Source: an uncultured Pseudomonadota bacterium (GTDB lineage: Bacteria; Myxococcota_A; UBA796; SXON01). Taken from it: DNA of 64,000 bases. The DNA lies in the NCBI GenBank assembly GCA_903875225.1, contig CAIQVJ010000048.1:62001-126000 (forward strand), given 5' to 3'. The notes beneath the pieces were generated by a model. It saw only the letters and a program-made list of their open reading frames with translations, had not been told where the DNA came from and did not search any database. This document shows, piece by piece, positions 1 to 9,351 of this stretch (the first letter of the stretch is position 1; each line of letters opens with the position of its first letter). The translations under genes and the position numbers were made by a program.

Positions 1-111
1 TCGTTCGGTCCGGACGTCTGGGACGCCCACACCCCCGAGGAGCGCGTGAGCATCCCATCGGTGCAGCGGTTCTGGACGCTTCTGGTGGACGTGCTGGAGC
101 GGCTGGCGTAG
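1..111 (+). CDS. C-terminal end of a peptidase M20 / PepD-like dipeptidase (5' truncated by window)
   Basis: Open frame from base 1: SFGPDVWDAHTPEERVSIPSVQRFWTLLVDVLERLA*, resembling the C-terminus of PepD-like aminoacyl-histidine dipeptidases. Confidence 0.55.
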   Translation, partial: SFGPDVWDAHTPEERVSIPSVQRFWTLLVDVLERLA

Positions 112-182
112 CGCGCCGGAGGCTTGCAGCGGGGGCCGAGCGCAGTGTAGTGTGCCCCGGTCGCCCCGGGAGTGCGCGTCCG

Positions 183-1589
183 ATGTCCGATGTCCGCTCC
201 GCCCAGCCGGCCCTCAATTCCCTCCGGGTTCGCCTGGTGTTGGCGGCGCTGCTCCTGGCGGTGTGGCTCCCGGCCCGCAACGCCTGCTTTTTCTGGGATG
301 ACGAGCAACTGGTCGTCGACAACGACCTCCTCGCGCATGGAGACGTGCTGGGCATCCTCTCCGGCGGTCTCTTTGCGGCACACGGCGATGCTGCGGTGAC
401 GTACCACCGCCCGCTCACGCTGCTGAGTCTGTGCGTAGACCGCGCACTTTTCGGCCTCTCCCCCGCGGGGTACCACATCGACAACGTGCTCCTGCACCTC
501 GCCGTGGTGGTCTGCCTGCACGCGCTGGTGTCCCGACGCGCCAAGCCCGCCGTCGCTGCGGCCGTCGCGATCTGCGCGGGGCTGCACCCTGCCCTCTCCG
601 AGGCCGTACTCTGGGTCTCCGCTCGGGGTGATCTCCTCGCCACGCTGGTGATCCTCGGCGGGCTGATCGCGATGGACAGTGACTCACGGCGCACGCCCGT
701 GGCGCTGTTCCTCCTCGCGTGGGTCGCCCCGCTGTGCAAGGAGATCGGCTATCTGCTTCCCGTCTTCGCGCTGGGCTGGCGCACCGCACAGGGCGGGCGC
801 GTGCGCAGACCGGAGGCCGTGGCCCTCGCGCTGGGGTGCGGGCTCGCACTCCTGATGCGCTGGCTCGCGCACATCGGCGTCCCATCGCCCGGGGACGACC
901 CGGTCTACTCCGCTGCGGAGGTGGCGGCGCGCGCCGCCGTGTTCGCCGCCGCGTGGACCACCGTTCCGTGGCCGCTCACCAGCAGCACGTCTGTGCACAC
1001 CCTGTTCACCCCTGCCGTCGCCCTCGGAGCGGTGGCGACGCTCGCACTCGTCACGCTGATCGCGGTCCGTGGTGGCCCTCCCGCGCGGATCCTCCTTGCA
1101 CTCGGGGGCCTCGCCTGGGTACCGGCCACGTTCGCCATGGTGCGCACCGGGCTCTACGGGGAGCGGTACCTGTACCTGCCGATGATGTTCCTGCTCCTCG
1201 CTCTCGCCCACGCGGCGTCGGACGGCAGACGGATCCTCGCCGCAGTCATGGCGCTGGCGCTCCCCGCGGTTGTCGCGCTCGGCGTGCGGATGGCCGACTG
1301 GACCTCGGCGGTGTCCCTCATCGAAGCAGCCGCCGCTCGCCAGCCGTGTGGCGTCGCTCTGCTGCACCTCGCACAACAGCGGGAGAGCGAGGGCCGGACC
1401 GATGAGGCACTCACGCTGTACGACCGCCTCCTGGACGAGGAACGCCCGGTGCTGGCGGCTTGCGCATCGGCGGTACGGCTGCGCCGTGAGGCCGGCGATC
1501 CGGCAGGTGCGGCTGCGGCGATCCCCCACCTCGAGGCGCTGGGATGCGGCACCCGCGCGGCGTTCATCGCCGAGACCCGAACGAGGTGA
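183..1589 (+). CDS. Multi-TM membrane protein, TMTC/PMT-like glycosyltransferase with short C-terminal TPR-like region
   Basis: ORF 150..1589; internal ATG at 183 favoured; motifs WDDEQLVVDN, YHRPLTLLSLCVDRALFGLSPAGYHIDNVLLHL typical of TMTC-like membrane proteins. Confidence 0.6.
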   Translation: MSDVRSAQPALNSLRVRLVLAALLLAVWLPARNACFFWDDEQLVVDNDLLAHGDVLGILSGGLFAAHGDAAVTYHRPLTLLSLCVDRALFGLSPAGYHIDNVLLHLAVVVCLHALVSRRAKPAVAAAVAICAGLHPALSEAVLWVSARGDLLATLVILGGLIAMDSDSRRTPVALFLLAWVAPLCKEIGYLLPVFALGWRTAQGGRVRRPEAVALALGCGLALLMRWLAHIGVPSPGDDPVYSAAEVAARAAVFAAAWTTVPWPLTSSTSVHTLFTPAVALGAVATLALVTLIAVRGGPPARILLALGGLAWVPATFAMVRTGLYGERYLYLPMMFLLLALAHAASDGRRILAAVMALALPAVVALGVRMADWTSAVSLIEAAAARQPCGVALLHLAQQRESEGRTDEALTLYDRLLDEERPVLAACASAVRLRREAGDPAGAAAAIPHLEALGCGTRAAFIAETRTR

Positions 1590-1676
1590 GCAGGCACGGA
1601 AGCGCCGGCGAGCCAGAGGGCCAGTCCTCACCCGCTCCGTACTCCCCCGAAAAGGGTGTGCTATATGTTCTCTTTC

Positions 1677-3584
1677 ATGGCCGTCTCGCACGTAGAGCTC
1701 GTCATCCGTCGCCCCGGCACTCCGGATAGGCGAATTGTGCTTCAGCCCGGCGTATTGAGCATCGGGCGGGCAGATGACAACGACATCGTCCTCTCCGACA
1801 TCGGGGTCTCGCGCCGCCACGCAAAGCTGCACGTCGACGAGAACTCGGTCGAGTACGAGGACAACGGGAGCGGCAACGGCTCGCTGTACAACGGGCGTCG
1901 CTTCAAGCGCCAGCGCATGGCCGATGGCGACGAGATCGTCGTGGACCCCTTCCGGCTGCAGATCCTGCTCGCGGCGGAGACGGATGAAGCCAACCTCTCC
2001 ACTGCGGCGACGCTCAAGCTGGGAGGGTTGGAAGAAGGGTTCGCGCGGTTGGAGCTCACCTCCAACCACCGGATGGACAAGACGGCCTTCGAGGTGCCGG
2101 CAGAGGGGATGATCACGCTGGGGCGCGGCGATCGCAACGAGATCGTGCTGCCCGAGCCCGCAGCCTCGCGGGTGCACAGCGAGATCGTCGGGCACATGGG
2201 GAATTGGACCGTGCGGGACCGCGCGAGCGCCAACGGCACCTACGTGAACGGTCGCAAGGTGCGGGAGCAGGTGCTCCGGGACGGCGACAAGCTGCGCATC
2301 GGCACCGTGGAGCTGAAATTCTTCGCGCCTGGGGGCGAGGGCACCGCGAACTTCGGGAGCCCCGTCCCATCGCGCCCGAACCGGCCCGCCTTCGAGACCC
2401 AGCCCCCGCCAAACCAACGGCCGGCCGCCTCGCCGACGCCGGCCCGGGAGCCTGTCTCCAGGCCGGCAAGCGAGCCGACCGCGGCGCGTCCGAAGGCGCA
2501 GGCCGAGCCGCGGGGGGTCAACCCCTCTGCCGGGCGGCCGACCACGGTTCGCCCGCCCGCCTCCCCCACCCTGGTGCCGGGCGAGGGCGCCCCCCGCGAT
2601 CCAGGCTTCTTCGCGAACCCGATGAACGCTGCCATCGTGATCGTGAGCGGACTCACCGTGGTCGGCGCCCTCCTCGCCGGCAGCATCATCGTCGGCGCTG
2701 TCGCCTGGAAGGCGCACGCCCAGCAGGCCACTGTCGCGGCGGCCCCGGCGTTGGCCCCCGAGACCGCCGCCCAGGTACAGACTCTGCTCACGAACGGGAA
2801 GGCGCTCCAGTCACAGGGCAAGCATTTCGAGGCCGCGGCCCAGTTCTACAAGGTGCTGCAACTCGACCCCGGCAACGGAGTCGCCGAGCGCCTCGGCTAT
2901 CGCGCGTGCGGCGACATCGCGTTCGCCCACATGCGGACTGCCCTGCCGGCAGTCGCCCCGGCGCCTGCATCCATCGCCCCCGTCGCGGTCCCCGCGCCAC
3001 GAACGACCGTCGCGCCAGCCGCGGTCGAGCCTACGCCTGCTCGCATCCCGGTCGCCCATACGACCGCCAGCCCCGCCCCCACGCCCGTGGCGCGCGCGGC
3101 GCCCGACCTCGCGAGCACCTATGCCCGGGGCCAGGCGCTCGCCGACTCCGGTGACACTGCCGGGGCGATCAAGGTCTGGCAGAGCCTGATGTCCATGGAC
3201 CCAGACCACGTGACCCCCGAGTACTACGAGGCAGAGGCAGCGGTTCGATCGGCCCGCAGTCAAACGAAAGACGAGGGCAACAAGCACTACCAGGCCGCGT
3301 TGACAGCCTTGAACGCCAAGCAATACGCGACCGCGCGCCAACAGCTCGAGGCGGCCGTCGCCGCGGACCCCCTCAACAACGCAGCCCGCGCCAAGCTCAC
3401 CGAAGTGCGCAACGAGCTCGGGGCCCAGGCCCAGGACATCTACAAGGAAGCGCGGATCCAGGAAGACATCGACAAGACCAGCGATGCCATCCGCATGTAC
3501 AAGCAGGTGGTCGCCCTGGTCGGCGAGAACGACGAGCTCGGCGCCAAGGCGAAGCGGCGCATGGACGCGCTGCAGGGGCGATGA
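1677..3584 (+). CDS. Tandem FHA-domain protein with TM segment and TPR repeats
   Basis: Two FHA motifs (SIGRADDNDIVLSDIGVSRRHAKL; TLGRGDRNEIVLPEPAASRVHSEI), Pro/Ala-rich linker, hydrophobic segment, TPR-like C-terminus. Confidence 0.85.
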   Translation: MAVSHVELVIRRPGTPDRRIVLQPGVLSIGRADDNDIVLSDIGVSRRHAKLHVDENSVEYEDNGSGNGSLYNGRRFKRQRMADGDEIVVDPFRLQILLAAETDEANLSTAATLKLGGLEEGFARLELTSNHRMDKTAFEVPAEGMITLGRGDRNEIVLPEPAASRVHSEIVGHMGNWTVRDRASANGTYVNGRKVREQVLRDGDKLRIGTVELKFFAPGGEGTANFGSPVPSRPNRPAFETQPPPNQRPAASPTPAREPVSRPASEPTAARPKAQAEPRGVNPSAGRPTTVRPPASPTLVPGEGAPRDPGFFANPMNAAIVIVSGLTVVGALLAGSIIVGAVAWKAHAQQATVAAAPALAPETAAQVQTLLTNGKALQSQGKHFEAAAQFYKVLQLDPGNGVAERLGYRACGDIAFAHMRTALPAVAPAPASIAPVAVPAPRTTVAPAAVEPTPARIPVAHTTASPAPTPVARAAPDLASTYARGQALADSGDTAGAIKVWQSLMSMDPDHVTPEYYEAEAAVRSARSQTKDEGNKHYQAALTALNAKQYATARQQLEAAVAADPLNNAARAKLTEVRNELGAQAQDIYKEARIQEDIDKTSDAIRMYKQVVALVGENDELGAKAKRRMDALQGR

Positions 3585-4246
3585 TCCGGGTCAGCGTCGT
3601 GATCCCGACGCTCAACGAGTCGGCCTGCATCCAGGAGGCCGTTCGGCACCTCGTGCCGCTCGTGGACGAGGTGGTCGTGAGCGATGGCGGGAGCGAGGAC
3701 CGCACCCTGCAACTCGCTGGAGACGCGGGCGCACGGGTGGTCGTAGGCCCCCGGGGGCGGGGGCCGCAGCTCGATCTGGGGGCGCGATCCGCCACGCACG
3801 ACCGGCTGTGGTTCCTGCACGCGGACACGCGGGTGAGCCGGGGGGCGGGGGACGCGCTGCGTAGAGCCGCCGGGCCCTGGGGCTGCTTTTCCACGCGGAT
3901 CGAGAGCCAGGACCCGCGCCTCCTGTGGACCGCCGTTTGGATGAACGTCCGCGCGCGCCACACCGGTGCGTGCTCGGGAGACATGGGCATCTGGGCCGAC
4001 CGGGCCTTCTTCCGAGACGTGGGTGGGTTTGGCACCCTCGCGCTGGAGGATCTCGCGTTCGCGGACCGCGCGCGGAGGCAGCACCGCTGCCAGGTGCTCG
4101 CCCCCGCGATCCACACCAGTGCCCGCCGCTGGAACCGGGAGGGCGTGACCCGCACGATCCTGCGGTTCTGGATGCTCCGACTCGGCTACCGGGTTGGGGT
4201 CGATCCGGAGCGCCTCGACCACTCGTACCGGTCCCAGCCCCGTTGA
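3581..4246 (+). CDS. Family 2 glycosyltransferase (TIGR04283-like)
   Basis: RVSVVIPTLNESACIQEAVRHL...DEVVVSDGGSEDRT...LHADTRVSRG; 4-nt overlap with upstream gene. Confidence 0.85.
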   Translation: MIRVSVVIPTLNESACIQEAVRHLVPLVDEVVVSDGGSEDRTLQLAGDAGARVVVGPRGRGPQLDLGARSATHDRLWFLHADTRVSRGAGDALRRAAGPWGCFSTRIESQDPRLLWTAVWMNVRARHTGACSGDMGIWADRAFFRDVGGFGTLALEDLAFADRARRQHRCQVLAPAIHTSARRWNREGVTRTILRFWMLRLGYRVGVDPERLDHSYRSQPR

Positions 4247-4266
4247 CGCCCACCCGGCAAGCCCGC

Positions 4267-5064
4267 ATGCCCCACCCTCCCCGCCGCCTCCTCGCCCGCA
4301 GCGTCCTCGCCGGATCGCTGGTGGCCTGCCTCGCATCCGCCGTTCCGGTCGAGCCCGCGGAGGCCCTCGACCTGCCCCGCGCAGGTGCCTTCCCCCACGA
4401 GGCCTTCACGGAGGTGCTCTCGAAGTACGTCGATACAACCGGTAGAGTGGACTACAAGGGGCTCCTGGCGAGCCGGGCGGCGCTCGACGGCTACGTCGCG
4501 TACGTGGGCCTCGTCTCTCCGGCCAGGAACCCGGATCTGTTCCCGACCGTCAGCGACTCGGAGGCCTACTACATCAACGGCTACAACGCGCTGGCGATCA
4601 CCGGGGTGATCGACCGCCCCGGCATCAAGAGCGTGAACGACCCCGGCCTGGGGTTCTTCGTGACCACCCGGTACACGGTGGGGGGCGAAAGGATCAACCT
4701 CCACGACCTCGAGAACCGGGTGATCCGCCCCGCATTCCACGACCCGCGCCTCCACTTCGCGCTCAACTGCCAGTCCGTCGGCTGCCCGCGCCTCCCCCAG
4801 GCAGCCTATGACCCCCAGAAGCTCGAGGCCGAGCTCGAGGCAGGCGCCCGGGAGTTCTGCACGAACCCCACGAAGGTGTACGTCGACTCGGCCGGCGCCT
4901 GGCACATCTCGCAGCTCTTCGAATGGTACAAGGACGATTTCTCATCATCCGGGGGCGTCGTGGCTTTCATCGATGCGCACGGCGGCACGCTCCCGGCGAA
5001 CGCGAAGGTCGAGTTCATCCCCTACGACTGGACGCTCTCCGCACAGCCCGGCAGGTCACCCTGA
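4267..5064 (+). CDS. DUF547-domain secreted protein
   Basis: ATG at 4267 in ORF 3925..5064, signal peptide, YINGYNALAITGVID...RLHFALNCQSVGCPRLP. Confidence 0.8.
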   Translation: MPHPPRRLLARSVLAGSLVACLASAVPVEPAEALDLPRAGAFPHEAFTEVLSKYVDTTGRVDYKGLLASRAALDGYVAYVGLVSPARNPDLFPTVSDSEAYYINGYNALAITGVIDRPGIKSVNDPGLGFFVTTRYTVGGERINLHDLENRVIRPAFHDPRLHFALNCQSVGCPRLPQAAYDPQKLEAELEAGAREFCTNPTKVYVDSAGAWHISQLFEWYKDDFSSSGGVVAFIDAHGGTLPANAKVEFIPYDWTLSAQPGRSP

Positions 5065-5092
5065 GCGGCGGGCTGCAGGCTGGCGATCGCGG

Positions 5093-5992
5093 TCAGGGAG
5101 CGACGCCCATCGCCGCGAGCACGCAGGCGGCCAGCGTCTCGACCTTGTAGCCGCCCTCGAGCACGAACACGACGGGCACCCGGCTCTCCTGCGCCCAGGC
5201 GCGCACCAGCGAGGCCATGCGCGCAAAACCCTGCGGCGTGACCCACATGCCGGCGAGCGGATCGCCTCGCTGCGCATCGAAGCCCGCCGAGACGAGGAGC
5301 AGGTTCGGGCGGAGTCGGTCGAGCGCCGGGAGCGCCACCTCCTCGATCACACGAGCGTAGTCCGCGTCGTCTGATCCCGAGGGGAGCGGGATGTTCACGA
5401 TGTTGTCGTGGTCGCCCTGCTCCTCCGCCGTACCTGTCTCGGGGTAGAGCGGATACTGGTGGATCGAGAGGTATCCCGCGTCGGGCTCTCCCCAGAGGAT
5501 GTCCTGCGTGCCGTCGCCGTGATGCACATCCCAGTCCAGCACGGCGACGCGCCGCCCGGGTGCGCCCGCGAGGAAGTGCAGCGCCGCGATCGCGACGTTG
5601 TTGAACACACAGAAGCCCTGCGAGAGCGCCCGCGTGGCATGGTGACCCGGCGGGCGGACGAGCGCCCACACCTCCTCACCCGTCGAGACGGCCCGGTCGG
5701 TCGCCTCGATCGCACCGCCCGCAGCCCACAGGGCGGCCTCGATCGAGCGTGGGCTGATCGGCACCTCGACCCCGGCGAGCCCCGCGCGGCCCGAGAGCGC
5801 CAGCACGCGCGCGACGTGCTCCGGGCTGTGCGCCCGCTCCAGTTCGGCCACGGTCGCAGGGGCGGCGACGTGCGTCCACGGCACGTGCGCAGCCCCGAGC
5901 GCCGCGAGGATGTTGCGCAGTCGCTGGGCACACTCGGGATGGTCCGGTCCGGTGTCGTGCTCGAGGAAGATCGGATGCGAGAGGATCACCAC
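5093..5992 (-). CDS. Histone deacetylase family protein (class II-like amidohydrolase)
   Basis: HPECAQRL, RPPGHHA, GFCVFNNVAIAA, LDWDVHHGDGTQDI, LLLVSAGFDAQRGDPL. Confidence 0.93.
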   Translation of the reverse strand: MVILSHPIFLEHDTGPDHPECAQRLRNILAALGAAHVPWTHVAAPATVAELERAHSPEHVARVLALSGRAGLAGVEVPISPRSIEAALWAAGGAIEATDRAVSTGEEVWALVRPPGHHATRALSQGFCVFNNVAIAALHFLAGAPGRRVAVLDWDVHHGDGTQDILWGEPDAGYLSIHQYPLYPETGTAEEQGDHDNIVNIPLPSGSDDADYARVIEEVALPALDRLRPNLLLVSAGFDAQRGDPLAGMWVTPQGFARMASLVRAWAQESRVPVVFVLEGGYKVETLAACVLAAMGVAP

Positions 5993-6519
5993 CCGAGCAC
6001 CTCGCGAACCCGGGCGTCCACGCCCAGCGCCGTGACGTGGTGCAGCGGCGCGCCACCACGATGCAGCATGCCCTCGATGAGCACGTGTACGTGCAACTGG
6101 CGCCAGGGGTCACTCGACCGGATGCCGTCGGCCTCCACGGGGAAGGCCCCCCAGGGCAGGAGCCAGACAGCGTCGTAGCGAGCAGGATCGAGCACCTCCC
6201 GGAAGACTCGCGCGGTGTCGTCGTCGCCCTTCGCAAACCCGTAGTAGACCCAGAACGCCGCGATGTCGAACGAGCAGCGGTCCACGACGAAGCCGCCATG
6301 GCTCTGCAACGCGCGCGCCTCGGCAAGCACCTGCGCATCCCACAACTCCAGGATCAACGCCCGTAGCCCGGACTCACCGAGCGTGTGGATGTCGGCCCCT
6401 GGCCTCTCCAGCCATTCCCGCATGCCCTCGGGCACGTACGGAAGGCCCGTCTCCGCCGCGAGCCGCCGCCCCAGCGTCGTCTTCCCCGTTCCGGCCGATC
6501 CCGACAACGCGAGCTTCAC
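5986..6519 (-). CDS. P-loop NTPase / NadR-like AAA ATPase
   Basis: GTG start at 6519 overlapping the upstream stop; Walker A GSAGTGKTT. Confidence 0.75.
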   Translation of the reverse strand: MKLALSGSAGTGKTTLGRRLAAETGLPYVPEGMREWLERPGADIHTLGESGLRALILELWDAQVLAEARALQSHGGFVVDRCSFDIAAFWVYYGFAKGDDDTARVFREVLDPARYDAVWLLPWGAFPVEADGIRSSDPWRQLHVHVLIEGMLHRGGAPLHHVTALGVDARVREVLGW

Positions 6520-7421
6520 GCTACCTTCTTTCCACACACGGCGCACTTCGCCTTGTCGCCGCGGTACACCGACGTCTTGGCCTTGTGGCAGCCCTGATGG
6601 AAGTGCTGGCCGCACCCGAACCCACACTCCACCCGCACCTGCTGCTCCACCCCGAGCCCGCAGATCCCGCAGCTCACCACCGCCGCCACCTGGGTCTGCG
6701 CCGTCGCGTCCACCTGCTTCGACGTGGGGAGCGGCTCCACCCCGCCCCACCAGGCGAGCCAGCCGATGAGCACGCCGATCATCCCGAGCACGATCCCCGG
6801 TGAACCGAGCCAGTACATCTCCAGCGCCGGCATGCCCGCGAACACGATCGGCGCGGCGATCGCGACGACGGAGAGGAACATCTGGAACACGAGCGCCGTG
6901 ACAGCGATGCGGAGCTGCGTCCCGCGGCCGCCCCAGGCGTGGCGGGCGAGCGAGGTGCAGAACAGCCCCAGCGCGAGACCCGGGAGCGACGTGACCCACA
7001 AGCTCTGCGAGGTCCCCAGCGCCGCGCCCCACAACACCGCCCACACCACCACGAGCAGCAGGGCGCCGAACAGGGCGCCGAGCCCGGCCCCGGCGTACCC
7101 ATGGTTGACCGGGTACTCGGGCTCCTGCTCCAGCACCCCGCTCCCCGCCGGCGGCTCTGGCAGCAGGTAGACGAGCTCCCCGTTGATCACGCCGAGATCG
7201 GAGAGTTTCTCGTCGTCGCGCATCAACCGGCCACGAGCGCGCAACCAGTACAAGCGCCGCCGCCCGTCTGTCCAGAACGCGTCGAGCCCGGCGTCCCGCG
7301 CCACACGCTGCGTGAGGTCACGCGCCGGAAGGTAGGTGGGCACCTGCAGGTCGAGCGTGAACGACTTCATCGCGATGACCTGCACCCGGAGGTTCACGAC
7401 GGTGGATTCGGCTTCGGACAC
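6516..7421 (-). CDS. Ubiquitin-like (YukD/EsaB-type beta-grasp?) N-terminal domain + 4 TM helices + C-terminal RING-like zinc finger
   Basis: N-term FTLDLQVPTYLPARDLTQRVARDAGLD...RGRLMRDDEKLSDLGVINGELVYLLPEPP is Ub-like; C-term CGICGLGVEQQVRVECGFGCGQHFHQGCH...CAVCGKK has paired CxxC and C-x2-H-x-H-x2-C. Confidence 0.65.
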   Translation of the reverse strand: MSEAESTVVNLRVQVIAMKSFTLDLQVPTYLPARDLTQRVARDAGLDAFWTDGRRRLYWLRARGRLMRDDEKLSDLGVINGELVYLLPEPPAGSGVLEQEPEYPVNHGYAGAGLGALFGALLLVVVWAVLWGAALGTSQSLWVTSLPGLALGLFCTSLARHAWGGRGTQLRIAVTALVFQMFLSVVAIAAPIVFAGMPALEMYWLGSPGIVLGMIGVLIGWLAWWGGVEPLPTSKQVDATAQTQVAAVVSCGICGLGVEQQVRVECGFGCGQHFHQGCHKAKTSVYRGDKAKCAVCGKKVA

Positions 7422-7454
7422 CCACGGGGAGTATCAAGCCGCGGGCGGGCCCGG

Positions 7455-8672
7455 CTACAAGTAGTAGTTCACGTCCGCGTTCACCGCGCCTTCGTACAGG
7501 CTCCAGTAGTCGTGCAGGTAGGGCACGTTCGCGCCGACGCCCACCACGACCTTGCCGCTGCCGTCGTCCTTCATCTTCTTTGCGGTGGGCACGAACCGCA
7601 GACCGAAGCTGACCGTGTTGAAGTCGAACAAGGCATCGGGCAGCTTGCGGAAGTTCACGGCCGTCTCGGCGAAGGCGTAGACGGTCTCGTTCGCGCGGAG
7701 CTCTGCCGAGAGCCCGCCCGTGTAGCGCAGGTTGATCGGCGAGTGGAACTCGGGGATCGCCGAGAACTGCAGCGAGAGGTCCAGGCCGCGGAGGACGTTG
7801 ATCCGCTGCCCGACGCCGATGGTGGGAGCGACCGTGGGGTAGAGGTTCGCGGGCTTGGTGTCGAGCCCGAGATCGAGGCCGGCCGTGAGCATCGTGTTCG
7901 TACGCGCGGACTTGATCAGCGCGTACTTCGCGCCGGCCGTGATCTCCCATCCGCCGAGGCCGTGGCCGACTCCAGCGTGTGCGGAGAGCTGGCGGAGGAT
8001 CTGGTATTCGAAGTCGCCATGCAGACCGAACCAGTTCGGGATGCCGAGCTCGAACCCCGCAGAGATCTTGGTCTTCGGGTCGAGGCCCATCAGGTGCCAG
8101 CCGTTGGCGAAGTTGATCTCCCGGTCCTTGCCGTCGATGCCGTGAGCATCCCCCGAGGTGGGGATGCGCTCGCCGAACATCTCGTTCGAGAGCTCGTCCA
8201 TGCGGGCCTCGATCCGGTCCCGGAACAGGGACTTCGGGTACTTCTGGAGGTACGCCTCCCACTTGATCTGCTCCTCGTCCGCGTTGAGCTCGCTCACCTT
8301 CTTCTGGAAGTCGCGGTAGATCTGCGCAGTGTCCTCGCCCTCCTCGCGCGGCTTCACGGTCTCCTGCTCGCCTTCGTCGTTGAACTGCAGGTCGTCGCCC
8401 GAGTTGTCGTCCGAGAAGTTGTCGTCGTCCTTCTTGTCGGGATCACTGTCGTCCGTCTTGTCGGCCTCGTCGAGCCGCTTGGGATCCGGCGTGTCCTCCT
8501 CGCTCCCCTCCTCCTTGAACTCGTCCGGCGAGGGGGTCTTGTCCTCGTCGCTCGTGTCGTCCTTGTCCTTCTTGTCCTTGGCCCAGGTGGTCGTAGGGGC
8601 GAGCACCACGCTCGCGAGGCAGAGCGCGAGGCCGAGACGGCTGACGAGGGAAGGGGCAAGGCAAGCGCGCAT
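7455..8672 (-). CDS. Secreted protein with acidic low-complexity N-terminus and predicted outer-membrane-like C-terminal domain
   Basis: ATG at 8672 in ORF 7455..9266; signal peptide MRACLAPSLVSRLGLALCLASVVLA; KDKKDKDDTSDEDK region; C-terminal beta-rich. Confidence 0.65.
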   Translation of the reverse strand: MRACLAPSLVSRLGLALCLASVVLAPTTTWAKDKKDKDDTSDEDKTPSPDEFKEEGSEEDTPDPKRLDEADKTDDSDPDKKDDDNFSDDNSGDDLQFNDEGEQETVKPREEGEDTAQIYRDFQKKVSELNADEEQIKWEAYLQKYPKSLFRDRIEARMDELSNEMFGERIPTSGDAHGIDGKDREINFANGWHLMGLDPKTKISAGFELGIPNWFGLHGDFEYQILRQLSAHAGVGHGLGGWEITAGAKYALIKSARTNTMLTAGLDLGLDTKPANLYPTVAPTIGVGQRINVLRGLDLSLQFSAIPEFHSPINLRYTGGLSAELRANETVYAFAETAVNFRKLPDALFDFNTVSFGLRFVPTAKKMKDDGSGKVVVGVGANVPYLHDYWSLYEGAVNADVNYYL

Positions 8673-8715
8673 TCGAGGGGCTCCGGGTGCGGGCGGAGGA
8701 TAATACCGCAGCATC

Positions 8716-9351
8716 ATGTCTGCATCCGTCTGCCCGGGCCCAGCGCCGTCGTCCCCGCTGGTCGCCGAGGGTGAGCACCCGCATGCCGATGCCGCCGAAG
8801 AAGTGCGCGCATGGCTGGTTACGGCGCGGGGCGGGGCACCGTTCCTCTCGGCCGGCGACGGGCAACGACTCGCCGACTGGCTCGAAGCTGGCGTGCCGGT
8901 GCGCGATCTTTTGCGGGCCATTGACGAAACGAGCGCGCGGCGGCGCGCAAAGCGGTTGCGCCAGGCGTTCAGCCTGCGCACGATCGAGCCCGCGCTTAAG
9001 CGGCCGGGCGCCGGGTCGCTGCGGCGGTCGCAAGCGATCCCGTCCCCGGATGCCGTCCCCTGGCCGGATGCCCGGCCGCTCGTCGCCGAACTGGCGGCGC
9101 TCGTGGCCCGGGACGGGCCGGGTGACAGCGCGTACCTCCAGGTGTCTCGGCGCGTGCGGGAGTTCTTCGATCGGGTGTGGGCGGAGCTGGCGCCGTTCCA
9201 TTCCGTCCTGCGCGCTGCGGCGTTGGAGGACCTGGGCGCCATCGCCGACGAACTGGACGACGACACCCGCGCCGCGTTGTGCGAGGAATACGCGCGGGAG
9301 CGCGTGCGCAGCCACTACCCCGAGCTCCGGTCTGGAGGCCTGCTTGGTTGA
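8716..9351 (+). CDS. Hypothetical protein, upstream partner of DnaC-like ATPase
   Basis: Open frame with coding-like composition, overlaps start of downstream ATPase gene. Confidence 0.5.
   Translation: MSASVCPGPAPSSPLVAEGEHPHADAAEEVRAWLVTARGGAPFLSAGDGQRLADWLEAGVPVRDLLRAIDETSARRRAKRLRQAFSLRTIEPALKRPGAGSLRRSQAIPSPDAVPWPDARPLVAELAALVARDGPGDSAYLQVSRRVREFFDRVWAELAPFHSVLRAAALEDLGAIADELDDDTRAALCEEYARERVRSHYPELRSGGLLG

Noticed and set aside
684-2717. 677-aa minus ORF
   Set aside because: Antisense to the membrane and FHA genes; Arg/Gly/His-rich composition typical of spurious high-GC ORFs.
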